Assembly: GCA_019120355.1 (NCBI GenBank)
Contig: DWVG01000096.1
Coordinates: forward strand, 1 to 36,628
DNA: 36,628 nucleotides
Reading direction: 5' to 3'
From: Candidatus Ligilactobacillus faecavium
Lineage (GTDB): Bacteria; Bacillota; Bacilli; Lactobacillales; Lactobacillaceae
In this document: in pieces, positions 20,055 through 28,734 of the stretch
Layout: each line of letters opens with the position of its first letter
How positions within the stretch are numbered: the stretch's first letter is position 1
Notes under the pieces: model-generated
What the model saw: only the letters and a program-made list of their open reading frames with translations
Told to the model about the DNA's origin: nothing
The model's database searches: none
Translations under genes and position numbers: made by a program

Positions 20055-20687
20055 CTAAATAAATTCTTTGATAGCCTGTTGGTATCTTTCCGGGTTGGTT
20101 TCTTTGAGTTTAAGCAATTCTCCGTAACTCATGTTCTTAACATCAATCGGAGTTGGTTTGCCGTCATCGCCCTTTGAAACCTTACCGGCAGTTGCCTTAA
20201 TTCCTTGCGGTTCTTCCGGCTCTTTTGGTGGTTCAAGTTGTTCAAACAAGAATGACTTATTCTTTTGCAATTCTTCAATTTGACCTTTCAAACCAGTTAA
20301 ACCGTCATCGTTAAACTTGATTTCGTCTGTATTAAGAAATGGCATGATCGCCTTGTTATCACGGACATGTGCTTCACGCAAAGCGTTGTTAATAGCATTA
20401 TTCTTTTTAACGCTTAATAACTCTGCTTTGGCGTTTTCTTGGTTTTCTTTAAGTTGTCCTTGCAAGTCTGCAATTTGACTCTTTAGCTCATCATTATCCT
20501 TAATGTTGGCTTTCATTTCGTCTAATTGCTTATTACTGTTATCAACTTGCTTTTTGAAACTATCACGTTCAGCAGTTAAGGTGTCGACTTGTTCCTTTAA
20601 TCCGTTCACGCTTTTACCAAATTCAGCCATGATCGTGTTTACTTGGTCTTTATCTAAGCCCATTTCTTCTAATGTTTTTCTTTCCAT
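20055..20687 (-). CDS. Phage scaffolding protein (gp20-like)
   Basis: MERKTLEEMGLDKDQVNTIMAEFGKSVNGLKEQVDTLTAERDSFKKQVDN; coiled coil upstream of MCP. Confidence 0.85.
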   Translation of the reverse strand: MERKTLEEMGLDKDQVNTIMAEFGKSVNGLKEQVDTLTAERDSFKKQVDNSNKQLDEMKANIKDNDELKSQIADLQGQLKENQENAKAELLSVKKNNAINNALREAHVRDNKAIMPFLNTDEIKFNDDGLTGLKGQIEELQKNKSFLFEQLEPPKEPEEPQGIKATAGKVSKGDDGKPTPIDVKNMSYGELLKLKETNPERYQQAIKEFI

Positions 20688-20783
20688 GTGTTCCTCCTAC
20701 GAGTTTTACGTGTTCGCCACGATAGAGTTTTTGGAATAAAAAATAAGCAGTTTATTAACGTGTCATGCTCAGGACACGGAATT

Positions 20784-21125
20784 TCATTTTTCATAGTCAA
20801 TTTTTCCACGTTTAGTACCATTTAATTTAATAGTTTGGTTGTATTTATCTACCATTTCATGCAATTTTTCTTCGTCATTGCATACATAACTTGCATAGTC
20901 GCTTTCTACGGTATTTATTAAGCTTGTACGAATTAATAAGGGCTTAATATGATCTACGTTATAGAATTCAAAAAGTTTAATAAAACAGGTGTTTAAATTA
21001 ATACGTTCATAAATTTCTGTCGTACTTTCAACAACTTTGAATGATTGCCCGTCGCTTAAAGTGACCTTAGATAAATCAATTCGTAGTATCTTTCCGCCCG
21101 GTTGTTTTGATTCAAAATTAAACAT
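20784..21125 (-). CDS. Hypothetical protein in head operon
   Basis: Likely start MFNFESKQPGGK at 21125 with RBS AGGAG; ORF-track start at 21176 overlaps the preceding gene. Confidence 0.6.
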   Translation of the reverse strand: MFNFESKQPGGKILRIDLSKVTLSDGQSFKVVESTTEIYERINLNTCFIKLFEFYNVDHIKPLLIRTSLINTVESDYASYVCNDEEKLHEMVDKYNQTIKLNGTKRGKIDYEK

Positions 21126-21129
21126 TCGA

Positions 21130-22257
21130 TCAACTCCTAATCTGTTCTCTTGAATAGTCCCGTGATAAGAAATCATTTTCTTTAATTAATTGCCGTAACC
21201 TTGCCTGGCGTCCCTTGATGAGCTGGTTAAATCGATTAATACCTTGTTCATCGCCTAAACGCTTCGCCATTGTAAGCTGCTTCTTTGCTTGGCGAATTGC
21301 ACGCTCATACTGACGCTGTTTTGCTTGAATTTGACCATTCTTAACCGCTTGCTCTGGTGTTAGATCAGGAAACGGGCTATCAGGCACACTACTTACGCCT
21401 TCGACAAACGGCGTGATGTAGTGCTTGCAATTAATACCTCTTGCACCTCCCGGTTCGCCATATCCGTGATTATATAAGCTGTCGTACTTATCGTTATAGT
21501 CCGGACTTTCGGGCGGTACTAAATTAATCACTTGATGTTGAATTGGTGCACATGCTTGCCGACTTGCCAAGTGCATTGAATACAACCCCAGCGTTACGCC
21601 GTAATTGCTCATTGCATTCATGCGAATATCTTCAAAGGTTCGATTAACCGCAGTTTGAATACAAAGCCTTGAATAACCTTCAAGCGACAACACCGCACCA
21701 CGTTTATTCACTAAACCGGTTGGAATACCTTTGGCGACTTGCTGATAAATATTGTCATCAATCGCCCGTTCAAGTGTTTTTCCACCGTTTACCACGTCTG
21801 TAACGCACTGATTAGTGATGTTCTTGTAAATATCTGCTAAGGCGTTACTTGATACGTTTCGATTAATCAGGTTCATCATGCCTGTTTTAATCTCCTGTGA
21901 CACCGTTGTAACGTTATCGTGGATAATTTCACTTGATTGTGTTTTGACGTGCTTAGACGTTAAATTTGATAGCTCTGCGTTAATCTCATCGCTAATCTGT
22001 TGTCCGTTAGCCTCTAACATTGCCTTGGTATCTTTCAAATTACTATCTTGAAAATGCTGAGCAATAAAAGCGGCGGTTGCTGCCAATTCGTCAGCGTTGG
22101 CAGTGTGTTCTGCTTGCCATTGGTAAATCTCATCAACCGAATCAATATCGCCTTTTTTAAGATAATCAGCGATTAGGTTTAACAATGCGGTTTCAATGTC
22201 GCCGTATTGCTTAACCATTTTGTCGATGAGCCTATCTAAATCTTGTCGTGATAGCAT
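21130..22257 (-). CDS. Phage minor capsid protein 2
   Basis: GVTLGLYSMHLASRQACAPIQHQVINL...GARGINCKHYITPFVEG typical of minor capsid protein 2. Confidence 0.85.
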   Translation of the reverse strand: MLSRQDLDRLIDKMVKQYGDIETALLNLIADYLKKGDIDSVDEIYQWQAEHTANADELAATAAFIAQHFQDSNLKDTKAMLEANGQQISDEINAELSNLTSKHVKTQSSEIIHDNVTTVSQEIKTGMMNLINRNVSSNALADIYKNITNQCVTDVVNGGKTLERAIDDNIYQQVAKGIPTGLVNKRGAVLSLEGYSRLCIQTAVNRTFEDIRMNAMSNYGVTLGLYSMHLASRQACAPIQHQVINLVPPESPDYNDKYDSLYNHGYGEPGGARGINCKHYITPFVEGVSSVPDSPFPDLTPEQAVKNGQIQAKQRQYERAIRQAKKQLTMAKRLGDEQGINRFNQLIKGRQARLRQLIKENDFLSRDYSREQIRS

Positions 22258-22259
22258 GG

Positions 22260-23774
22260 TTAATCACCCTCGTCCTCATCAAATGAGGTCATCGCCTGAT
22301 CAAGTGCCGTCATTTTTGGCATTGGCTTTTCGGCATTTTCTTTGTTGATTTCCTGAATTTCCTGTTCGGCTTGTTCTTCACTCATACCGTAATTACGCAT
22401 TAAGAACGTCTTCTTACTCATGATTCCGGCATTAACTACTTTCAAATCTTCATCACGCTGCGTATTAGCGTCAACAAACACGCTATCATCGTGATGAATT
22501 GATAAGCCGATATTTCCAAAATCAATTGAGTTTAACAAGTCCGCCGGTAATGGTGTTTCGCCATTGTTAAATAATGCCGGTGTCAACGCCATTTCAATAA
22601 TTGCAGTTGCTAGATCAGTAATACATTTATCAAGGTTCGTCAGGATACTTTCCCGCGTTTGATACGTCTGAGAATTTTCACTGATAACCTGTGTTGCAGT
22701 TTGCAGACCACTTTGCGGGTTAAAACTAAACGTACCATTTGAAACACCGCAACCACTTTCAAACTCCGCAATCCAGTAATTAATGGTTTGCGTAAATTCT
22801 TCAACACGAATATCTGAATTTAATTCAGTTGGCTTAAAGTCTTGTGCGCTTGCATTGACTGCAACAAAAGCGTCTGAATCAACATCAAATGACGGTTTAT
22901 GGTTCTTATCAAATGCGATCATTTGCGCAGGCGCTAAAACCGTACGCTTACCAGTTCTAACATCCCACATAAAGGCGTCATGCGTGTAATTGATGTTGTC
23001 TAACGTGTCTTTGTTATTGGCAACAATACCTAAACCTAACGGGCAACGCAAAACCTTGTTATTAGCGCTTGGCATTTTAAAATAGGCAAACAACGGGCGC
23101 GAGATATTATGAAATACTACTTCATCTTGCAAATCGTCATATACTTCATCAAGTGGAACTTGTTCACCAACAGTTGACTCATTATCTGATTTGTACAATT
23201 CGTTAGTGATCGTATATGTTCCGTCTTGTTGCCATTGATGAAATTCCAACAGCGTGTAATACGTGTATTCGTTCTTTTCTTCGCCAGCTTTAACAGTCGT
23301 TGACGCAATGCAGCATTCTTTAATTTCGTTTGAATTACTTTCAAGCGGATAGAACTGGTCAGCGTCACACCACGCAATTTTAACCTCATCATTTTCAACA
23401 TACGGACGAACAGCAAAACCACCGGTCGCAATCGCCTTTTCAAGCTTTTCTTGAAGATTGTCATTAAACCGATTTTGCTGGAATACGTCATTAATAAACA
23501 CACCAAGTTGTTCATTTTCAAAACTGTATTCCGCTGTTTTGCCAAAGATGATTGACGCCATTCGGCGGCACATTGCTTTTGTCATGTTCAAAGCGTTAAA
23601 CGGACGCTCTTTAATATATTCATGGCGTCCATCATTCCCAACGCTTGGTCGATACTTAACCTTAGGGAAATTACCTTTGTAGTAAACTAACGCCTCTTTG
23701 ATATACGTGTCGTACATTTCCGGATTAACGTTAATTCGCGGATCATCGGTAATACTCATTAATTCTTTTGGCAC
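22260..23774 (-). CDS. Portal protein (SPP1/A118 type)
   Basis: 504 aa between minor capsid and terminase genes; ...NALNMTKAMCRRMASIIFGKTAEYSFEN.... Confidence 0.88.
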   Translation of the reverse strand: MPKELMSITDDPRINVNPEMYDTYIKEALVYYKGNFPKVKYRPSVGNDGRHEYIKERPFNALNMTKAMCRRMASIIFGKTAEYSFENEQLGVFINDVFQQNRFNDNLQEKLEKAIATGGFAVRPYVENDEVKIAWCDADQFYPLESNSNEIKECCIASTTVKAGEEKNEYTYYTLLEFHQWQQDGTYTITNELYKSDNESTVGEQVPLDEVYDDLQDEVVFHNISRPLFAYFKMPSANNKVLRCPLGLGIVANNKDTLDNINYTHDAFMWDVRTGKRTVLAPAQMIAFDKNHKPSFDVDSDAFVAVNASAQDFKPTELNSDIRVEEFTQTINYWIAEFESGCGVSNGTFSFNPQSGLQTATQVISENSQTYQTRESILTNLDKCITDLATAIIEMALTPALFNNGETPLPADLLNSIDFGNIGLSIHHDDSVFVDANTQRDEDLKVVNAGIMSKKTFLMRNYGMSEEQAEQEIQEINKENAEKPMPKMTALDQAMTSFDEDEGD

Positions 23775-23787
23775 GTTTCCACCTCCT

Positions 23788-25095
23788 TTAAATCAAATTC
23801 AAATCGAACCGATTTTCTAAAATGGCATATTGCAAGCAGTCACACGTATGGTCATGCTCTTTAATCGGTTTTGGAATATCATCGTGCATGGTATTTTCGT
23901 CCCATCGGTATTTTTTATGCTCATCTAAAAAAATCTGATTGCTTTCGGTATTCAAATAAAAAAACTTCCCAGTCGCTAGGAAGTTCTGTACATAGCCAAT
24001 CATGGCGTCTTTGCGCTTTTTATGTGCGTGTTCAAAGTAAATGCCATATTGTTTCTGAAACTCATTATCCAACGCAAAATCAGCCGTGGCGCTATCCGCT
24101 AAGCGTTGGACGTAATCAATGCGATATTTTTGCATATTGCGTTCTTCAAACTCGTGTAAATCTTTTGCCAAATCGCTTGGCGCTTTCTTTTGGCTGTGTT
24201 TGGTTGGATCATAATAATACGTGTCTAATAAGCAAACTTCATTGTCGTAAGTGATTGCTAAACACAGGTAAGCCGTTGCTGATACTTCATAACCTGTATC
24301 GCAACTAAAGACCAGCTTTTTAATCTGTTCTGGTGGAACGTTGTCCGTAGCATGAAATAGCTTCATGTTATAGATATTCGTACCAAGTCCAACAACTTCG
24401 CCGAGATACAGCCAACGATAATATTCTTCATCGTTCTTTTTGTAATTCTCGATTAATCTTAGTTGTTGCGGTGTTGTGAAACCTAATTCATCATCGAGAT
24501 ACGTTGACGTGTCAATAAAGTAATCTTCGTTTTGATAACATTGCTCTATCCATTCATTAATCCAAGCGTAAGCATTTCTTGGCGGGTTGTATGAATAAAA
24601 CACTTTAACGTCATCAACGTAATCAGATTTGTGACGGATAAAAGTTGGATTTGATTGGTCAAACACTTCCGGCGAACGCATATTTGCCGCTTCTTCATAC
24701 CAAACAGCAATAATATTTGGCACGGTATTTGACTTTAATTTGTATGGATCATTAGCGCCATAAAAATAAAACGCTGAACCTGTCCGCCGATGAACGATTG
24801 ACAATGGATTAACTTTAAATTGGAACTCATCACGACAATCTAACCAGTCCATTGCCATTTCAATTTGTCGATAAACGCTATCACGCAAGTTACTTTGGTT
24901 TTCACGAATACAAACCACATTTGCTTGATGATTTTGAATGATTTCTTTCTTCATCATTGTAAGCAGTTTAAGGCTGATAACCGATGACTTAAACGAACCA
25001 CGCCCACCTTTAGCGATGATATACGGCTTTTTCGTGTTCCACATCTTATAAAAATGCGGATTAACGTTGTCGCTTAGTTTAATCGTCTTTCCCAT
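23788..25095 (-). CDS. Terminase large subunit (PBSX type)
   Basis: KPYIIAKGGRGSFKSSVISLKLL (Walker A), IIAVWYEEAANM (Walker B). Confidence 0.95.
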   Translation of the reverse strand: MGKTIKLSDNVNPHFYKMWNTKKPYIIAKGGRGSFKSSVISLKLLTMMKKEIIQNHQANVVCIRENQSNLRDSVYRQIEMAMDWLDCRDEFQFKVNPLSIVHRRTGSAFYFYGANDPYKLKSNTVPNIIAVWYEEAANMRSPEVFDQSNPTFIRHKSDYVDDVKVFYSYNPPRNAYAWINEWIEQCYQNEDYFIDTSTYLDDELGFTTPQQLRLIENYKKNDEEYYRWLYLGEVVGLGTNIYNMKLFHATDNVPPEQIKKLVFSCDTGYEVSATAYLCLAITYDNEVCLLDTYYYDPTKHSQKKAPSDLAKDLHEFEERNMQKYRIDYVQRLADSATADFALDNEFQKQYGIYFEHAHKKRKDAMIGYVQNFLATGKFFYLNTESNQIFLDEHKKYRWDENTMHDDIPKPIKEHDHTCDCLQYAILENRFDLNLI

Positions 25096-25546
25096 CGTCA
25101 GACTCCTTCGTTATATCATCAATGATGATTGTTTTATCTTCAATTGAATCAGGATCAGCAACCGATTTGGCTTGAAACTCTGCAAGGTCGGCTTCTGCTT
25201 TGAGCTTTCTTGCACGTTGCTTAGCTTGGTCACGTTCTTCAACGGATAATTGACTATCGTTATACTTATCACGCCAATTATTCTTTAACCAAAAAATCAT
25301 GGCGGTAGTGTTGCCCTTGCGAGCTTTTTCAAACAGTTTATTTTCGACAATGAAATTGGCTTGTTGTTTACCTACTTTTAATGCCTGTTGAATCTGCCCG
25401 TATTTCGCTTTCCACTTCCAAAGCGTCCTAACATTAACACCGATATTCTTTGCAATTTGCTCATCAGTCAGTCCGTCACGTTTCCACCCTTGCAATAATA
25501 TTAGATTTTCGGGCTTTAACCACTCTTTGTACATTCCTTGAGCCAC
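25079..25546 (-). CDS. Terminase small subunit
   Basis: N-terminal HTH (LTDEQIAKNIGVNVRTLWKWKAKYGQI); overlaps terminase large. Confidence 0.85.
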   Translation of the reverse strand: MAQGMYKEWLKPENLILLQGWKRDGLTDEQIAKNIGVNVRTLWKWKAKYGQIQQALKVGKQQANFIVENKLFEKARKGNTTAMIFWLKNNWRDKYNDSQLSVEERDQAKQRARKLKAEADLAEFQAKSVADPDSIEDKTIIIDDITKESDDGKDD

Positions 25547-25563
25547 ATACTGCCACCACCTTT

Positions 25564-26271
25564 CTAATCTTCAAAGCCACGTTTTAATTGATCTATCGTG
25601 ACGTATTCTTCATTTGCCGGAATATTGGCTTTCTTAAAGAATTTTCGTTTAGCTTCATTGCTTGGGAACACCACTTTGCAATAGAAATCAATTACATCTT
25701 CTTCCTGCATTTGTTTCCGTGCTTTCTTCTTTTGCTGCTTGAGTTCTTCCAAACCAGCTTTTTCTTTTTCGATTTCTTCTTCAGTCTTTTCTTTCTCTTC
25801 GTCGGGCTCGTCGTCTTTAAATTCTCCATTGATGTCGATTTCTCCGTCAAACATTAAATCAATCTCTCCGGCGTCAAAGCCCATATCTTCAAAAGAAATA
25901 CCGTCATCAATTGCCAAGTCAGCCAATGCGGATAAGTCCCATTCACCCTGCATTGACGGGTTATTGAGTTGAACATTCAATTTCTTTTCTGTTTCTTCGT
26001 CAACGTCAATGAGTGAAACCGGAACGTCATAATCTTTTTTGTAAATCTTGTCCGCTGCTGTTAAACGTTGATGACCTGAAACCAAAGTATTTCCTGTTCT
26101 TTTATTAACGACTAACGGTTCAACCAAGCCATTTTCTCGAATGACTTTAATCAGCTTCTTTTGGTTGCTGTCATCAATAACTCTCGGATTGTAAGTTGCA
26201 AACTTGATTTGGCTTCTTTTTAGTGTTCCAAATTCAAATTGCTGTAATTGTTTTGCCATATTAACCACCAC
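25564..26271 (-). CDS. ParB N-terminal-domain protein (IbrB-like)
   Basis: IKFATYNPRVIDDSNQKKLIKVIRENGLVEPLVVNKRTGNTLVSGHQRLTAA; probable start at 26259. Confidence 0.85.
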   Translation of the reverse strand: MVVNMAKQLQQFEFGTLKRSQIKFATYNPRVIDDSNQKKLIKVIRENGLVEPLVVNKRTGNTLVSGHQRLTAADKIYKKDYDVPVSLIDVDEETEKKLNVQLNNPSMQGEWDLSALADLAIDDGISFEDMGFDAGEIDLMFDGEIDINGEFKDDEPDEEKEKTEEEIEKEKAGLEELKQQKKKARKQMQEEDVIDFYCKVVFPSNEAKRKFFKKANIPANEEYVTIDQLKRGFED

Positions 26272-26749
26272 TCGAACCTAAATGAGATTTTGAACCAAAT
26301 TTCTTATGAGAGCTTTTAAACGAAGAAGCAAGCATTCTTTCAGTTTTTGAATTAGAACTTGCCAAAGCGTTACGAGCATAATCGGACTTTGTGCGCATAA
26401 TGCTTCCACCGTGCTTATAAACAGTTTCAACGCTTATTCCTTTTCTGTCTTCATCATGTCGACTCCCTGAAACAAGTTTCCCGTTTGAAAGCATAGCTGT
26501 ATTAACTTCTTTGTTATGGACAACGTGAACATCAGGAACACCCAACGCTTTATTGCCTTTAACAATAGCGTGTGAACCTTTGTATTTTCCGCTTACCATT
26601 CGCTCAGCAATCGAACGAGCTTTTGATAAGTTCTTTTGGTTCATTTCTTTGGCTCGCATTCTTTTTTGGTCGCTTTGGTAGCTTTTGCTCCGTTTTTTTC
26701 GTTCAATGTATTCTCTGAACGTTTCATCAGGTCTTTTTTTAATACTCAT
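26261..26749 (-). CDS. Small basic protein with C-terminal ...KKFGSKSHLGSSGG
   Basis: 162 aa, coding position in packed operon. Confidence 0.65.
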   Translation of the reverse strand: MSIKKRPDETFREYIERKKRSKSYQSDQKRMRAKEMNQKNLSKARSIAERMVSGKYKGSHAIVKGNKALGVPDVHVVHNKEVNTAMLSNGKLVSGSRHDEDRKGISVETVYKHGGSIMRTKSDYARNALASSNSKTERMLASSFKSSHKKFGSKSHLGSSGG

Positions 26750-26751
26750 AA

Positions 26752-27171
26752 TCAGCCTCCACTTGAACCAAACTTTGCTTTGCGAGAAGAGCTAGAACGT
26801 TTACCCTTGGCGTGGTCTAAAATTTCATGTAGCTTATTTCCAAAACCTTTTCCTAATTTATTTCCACCTCGTTGTTTGAGTCTCTGAACGATTTCTCTTG
26901 AATGCTTCCCGCTTGCTTGCATAAAATCGCTGCCGCTAGCTCCTCTTCGTTGAATTGTCACAGTAGCTTTTTTGCCGCGTCCATAAGTGTCAACGGTTGT
27001 AAAATTTTTTGTTACTTTTCCGTCTTTCCCTTTGTGGTTAGAAACGAACGTATAACGGCGCCCGTCTAACCCGTCTTGAAGTGTCGAACCGGTGTTCATA
27101 TATCTAATTTTTCCGTCGTCTACTGGCGACATTTGGAAAAAACCACCGTCGTACTTTTTGAATTTACTCAA
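26752..27171 (-). CDS. Small basic protein with C-terminal ...KAKFGSSGG
   Basis: 139 aa, coding position in packed operon. Confidence 0.65.
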   Translation of the reverse strand: MSKFKKYDGGFFQMSPVDDGKIRYMNTGSTLQDGLDGRRYTFVSNHKGKDGKVTKNFTTVDTYGRGKKATVTIQRRGASGSDFMQASGKHSREIVQRLKQRGGNKLGKGFGNKLHEILDHAKGKRSSSSRKAKFGSSGG

Positions 27172-27173
27172 CG

Positions 27174-27839
27174 TTATTCACTCCCTTTCTTGTACGCTTC
27201 ATATTGCAAAACTCCCGCTTGTGCCTCCGGAAAAAATTTCAAAACTCGTTTGTAATCATCAGGGTAAACCTGCTTGAGCTGATACAACTCTTTACCTGCT
27301 AACGAGTGCAAAGAAAAGCCGAGTTCTTTATAGAATCTCGGCATATAACACTTATTCAATTTGATGTACCGCAAAACATCAGCTTTCTTCCAGTACGCTA
27401 ATGGATACATTCTTCCACGCTTAACGTCTAAGCTGGTTGACTTGTTAATCATTCCATTTCGGAAAATGCTATCCGCTTTACGTTCTCCGCCTGCTATCCA
27501 ATAACAGTCAAACAAATCTCGAACATGTTCGTAAACATCATTGATAGTTACCTTTGGAACAAAATAATCAGCTTCTCTAAAACTGCCATATCGGTAAAAC
27601 TCTGACGTTTCAAAATGTGGCACTCGTTCAATTTTGATGTTGTAAATCTGCTCATATTTCTTCAATGCTCGTTCCTGAAATTCTAAATCAGGAACCATAT
27701 ACATATAGAAAGCGTGAACTTTTTTGAAATACTTCATCGCCAAATCTAAAACAACGATTGAGTCTTTACCCATGGAAAACGAAACAATAACTTCATCGGT
27801 TACCGTACTCATCATTTTAATTTGGTCTAACAAACTCAT
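27174..27839 (-). CDS. PAPS reductase-like ATP-pyrophosphatase family protein
   Basis: EVIVSFSMGKDSIVVLDLAMKYFKKVHAFYMYMVPDLEF: SxGKDS PP-loop. Confidence 0.9.
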   Translation of the reverse strand: MSLLDQIKMMSTVTDEVIVSFSMGKDSIVVLDLAMKYFKKVHAFYMYMVPDLEFQERALKKYEQIYNIKIERVPHFETSEFYRYGSFREADYFVPKVTINDVYEHVRDLFDCYWIAGGERKADSIFRNGMINKSTSLDVKRGRMYPLAYWKKADVLRYIKLNKCYMPRFYKELGFSLHSLAGKELYQLKQVYPDDYKRVLKFFPEAQAGVLQYEAYKKGSE

Positions 27840-28021
27840 TTTGAACTCCTTAAAGAAATAGGCGGCACGTCTTGTGTGTACCGCCTACGTTTCTTATTCT
27901 TTTTGTTGAGTTTAATCTCTTTCTCTAACCGGCAAAGCATGAGATACTCTTCGCTCGTTCTAACTTTGCCGAAACGTTTCGTATTTCTCATTCGCTTCGC
28001 CTCATCTTTCGACAATATCAT
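27836..28021 (-). CDS. Small basic hypothetical protein
   Basis: 61 aa overlapping the PAPS-reductase-like start. Confidence 0.5.
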   Translation of the reverse strand: MILSKDEAKRMRNTKRFGKVRTSEEYLMLCRLEKEIKLNKKNKKRRRYTQDVPPISLRSSK

Positions 28022-28096
28022 AATAACATCTTAGGAGTTTGAGCAGTGTTCGAGAATTGTTTTCGATTTGTATTGTGATTGTTTAATTTGATAATT

Positions 28097-28140
28097 TTTT
28101 TATTAAATAAAAAGCGGTAGCATTTCGCTATCGCTTATTT
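28097..28140 (-). terminator. Terminator of the ATPase/nuclease cargo locus
   Basis: Minus strand AAGCGATAGC-GAAAT-GCTACCGCTT followed by TTTATTT, immediately after the stop at 28144. Confidence 0.75.
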
Positions 28141-28143
28141 TCA

Positions 28144-28734
28144 TTACATTGTGTAATAACCATCACGCAAATGGGGATGCTTTGCATTCTTAATGATTTT
28201 CCTAAGATTGTGAGTTCCGTACTTTTGTCTTCTACTTATTGGAATTCTCACAACCTTATATTCACTATTATCTTCATAACAAATTCCCCGCTCTAGAGAC
28301 TCTCTTTGCTTTCTTATGTGTACTATGATATGTTCAGAATTAAAATTTTTTAAACCGCACTCATCTGCTGGGTCAACAAACCATAAAATAAAACGCAATA
28401 TATTATCACTATTAATGAGTTGTTTATTAGCTTCTTCAAAACATGAATTAGCATTTGATTTATTAACATCCTTTATTTCAATTTGATAAACCTTATTGCC
28501 TTCTAGTAAAGTTAAATCACATTCTTGCGGCCCTCTGCGTTTATTTCCAAGAAAATATTCTTTATAATCTTCTAAGCGAAAATAAACCACGTCTTCACCC
28601 AAGATGTCAAGTCTTAAATTTAATGTATAGTCCTTATCCTCAAGGATTATTTCTTCCGTTTCTTTAACACCCGCTTCTTTATATGTATACCATTCTCCTT
28701 GATAACTTTTAAATTTACTAAGGAGGCTATCCAT
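28144..28734 (-). CDS. Putative PD-(D/E)XK-like nuclease, partner of adjacent ATPase
   Basis: QECDLTLLEGNKVYQIEIKD: D-X12-EIK pattern; start overlaps ATPase gene by 8 nt. Confidence 0.6.
   Translation of the reverse strand: MDSLLSKFKSYQGEWYTYKEAGVKETEEIILEDKDYTLNLRLDILGEDVVYFRLEDYKEYFLGNKRRGPQECDLTLLEGNKVYQIEIKDVNKSNANSCFEEANKQLINSDNILRFILWFVDPADECGLKNFNSEHIIVHIRKQRESLERGICYEDNSEYKVVRIPISRRQKYGTHNLRKIIKNAKHPHLRDGYYTM

Noticed and set aside
20759-20778. Hairpin CGTGTC-CTGAGCAT-GACACG between head genes
   Set aside because: Real inverted repeat, but no adjacent T-run on the transcribed strand; could be an mRNA stability element, not enough to call.
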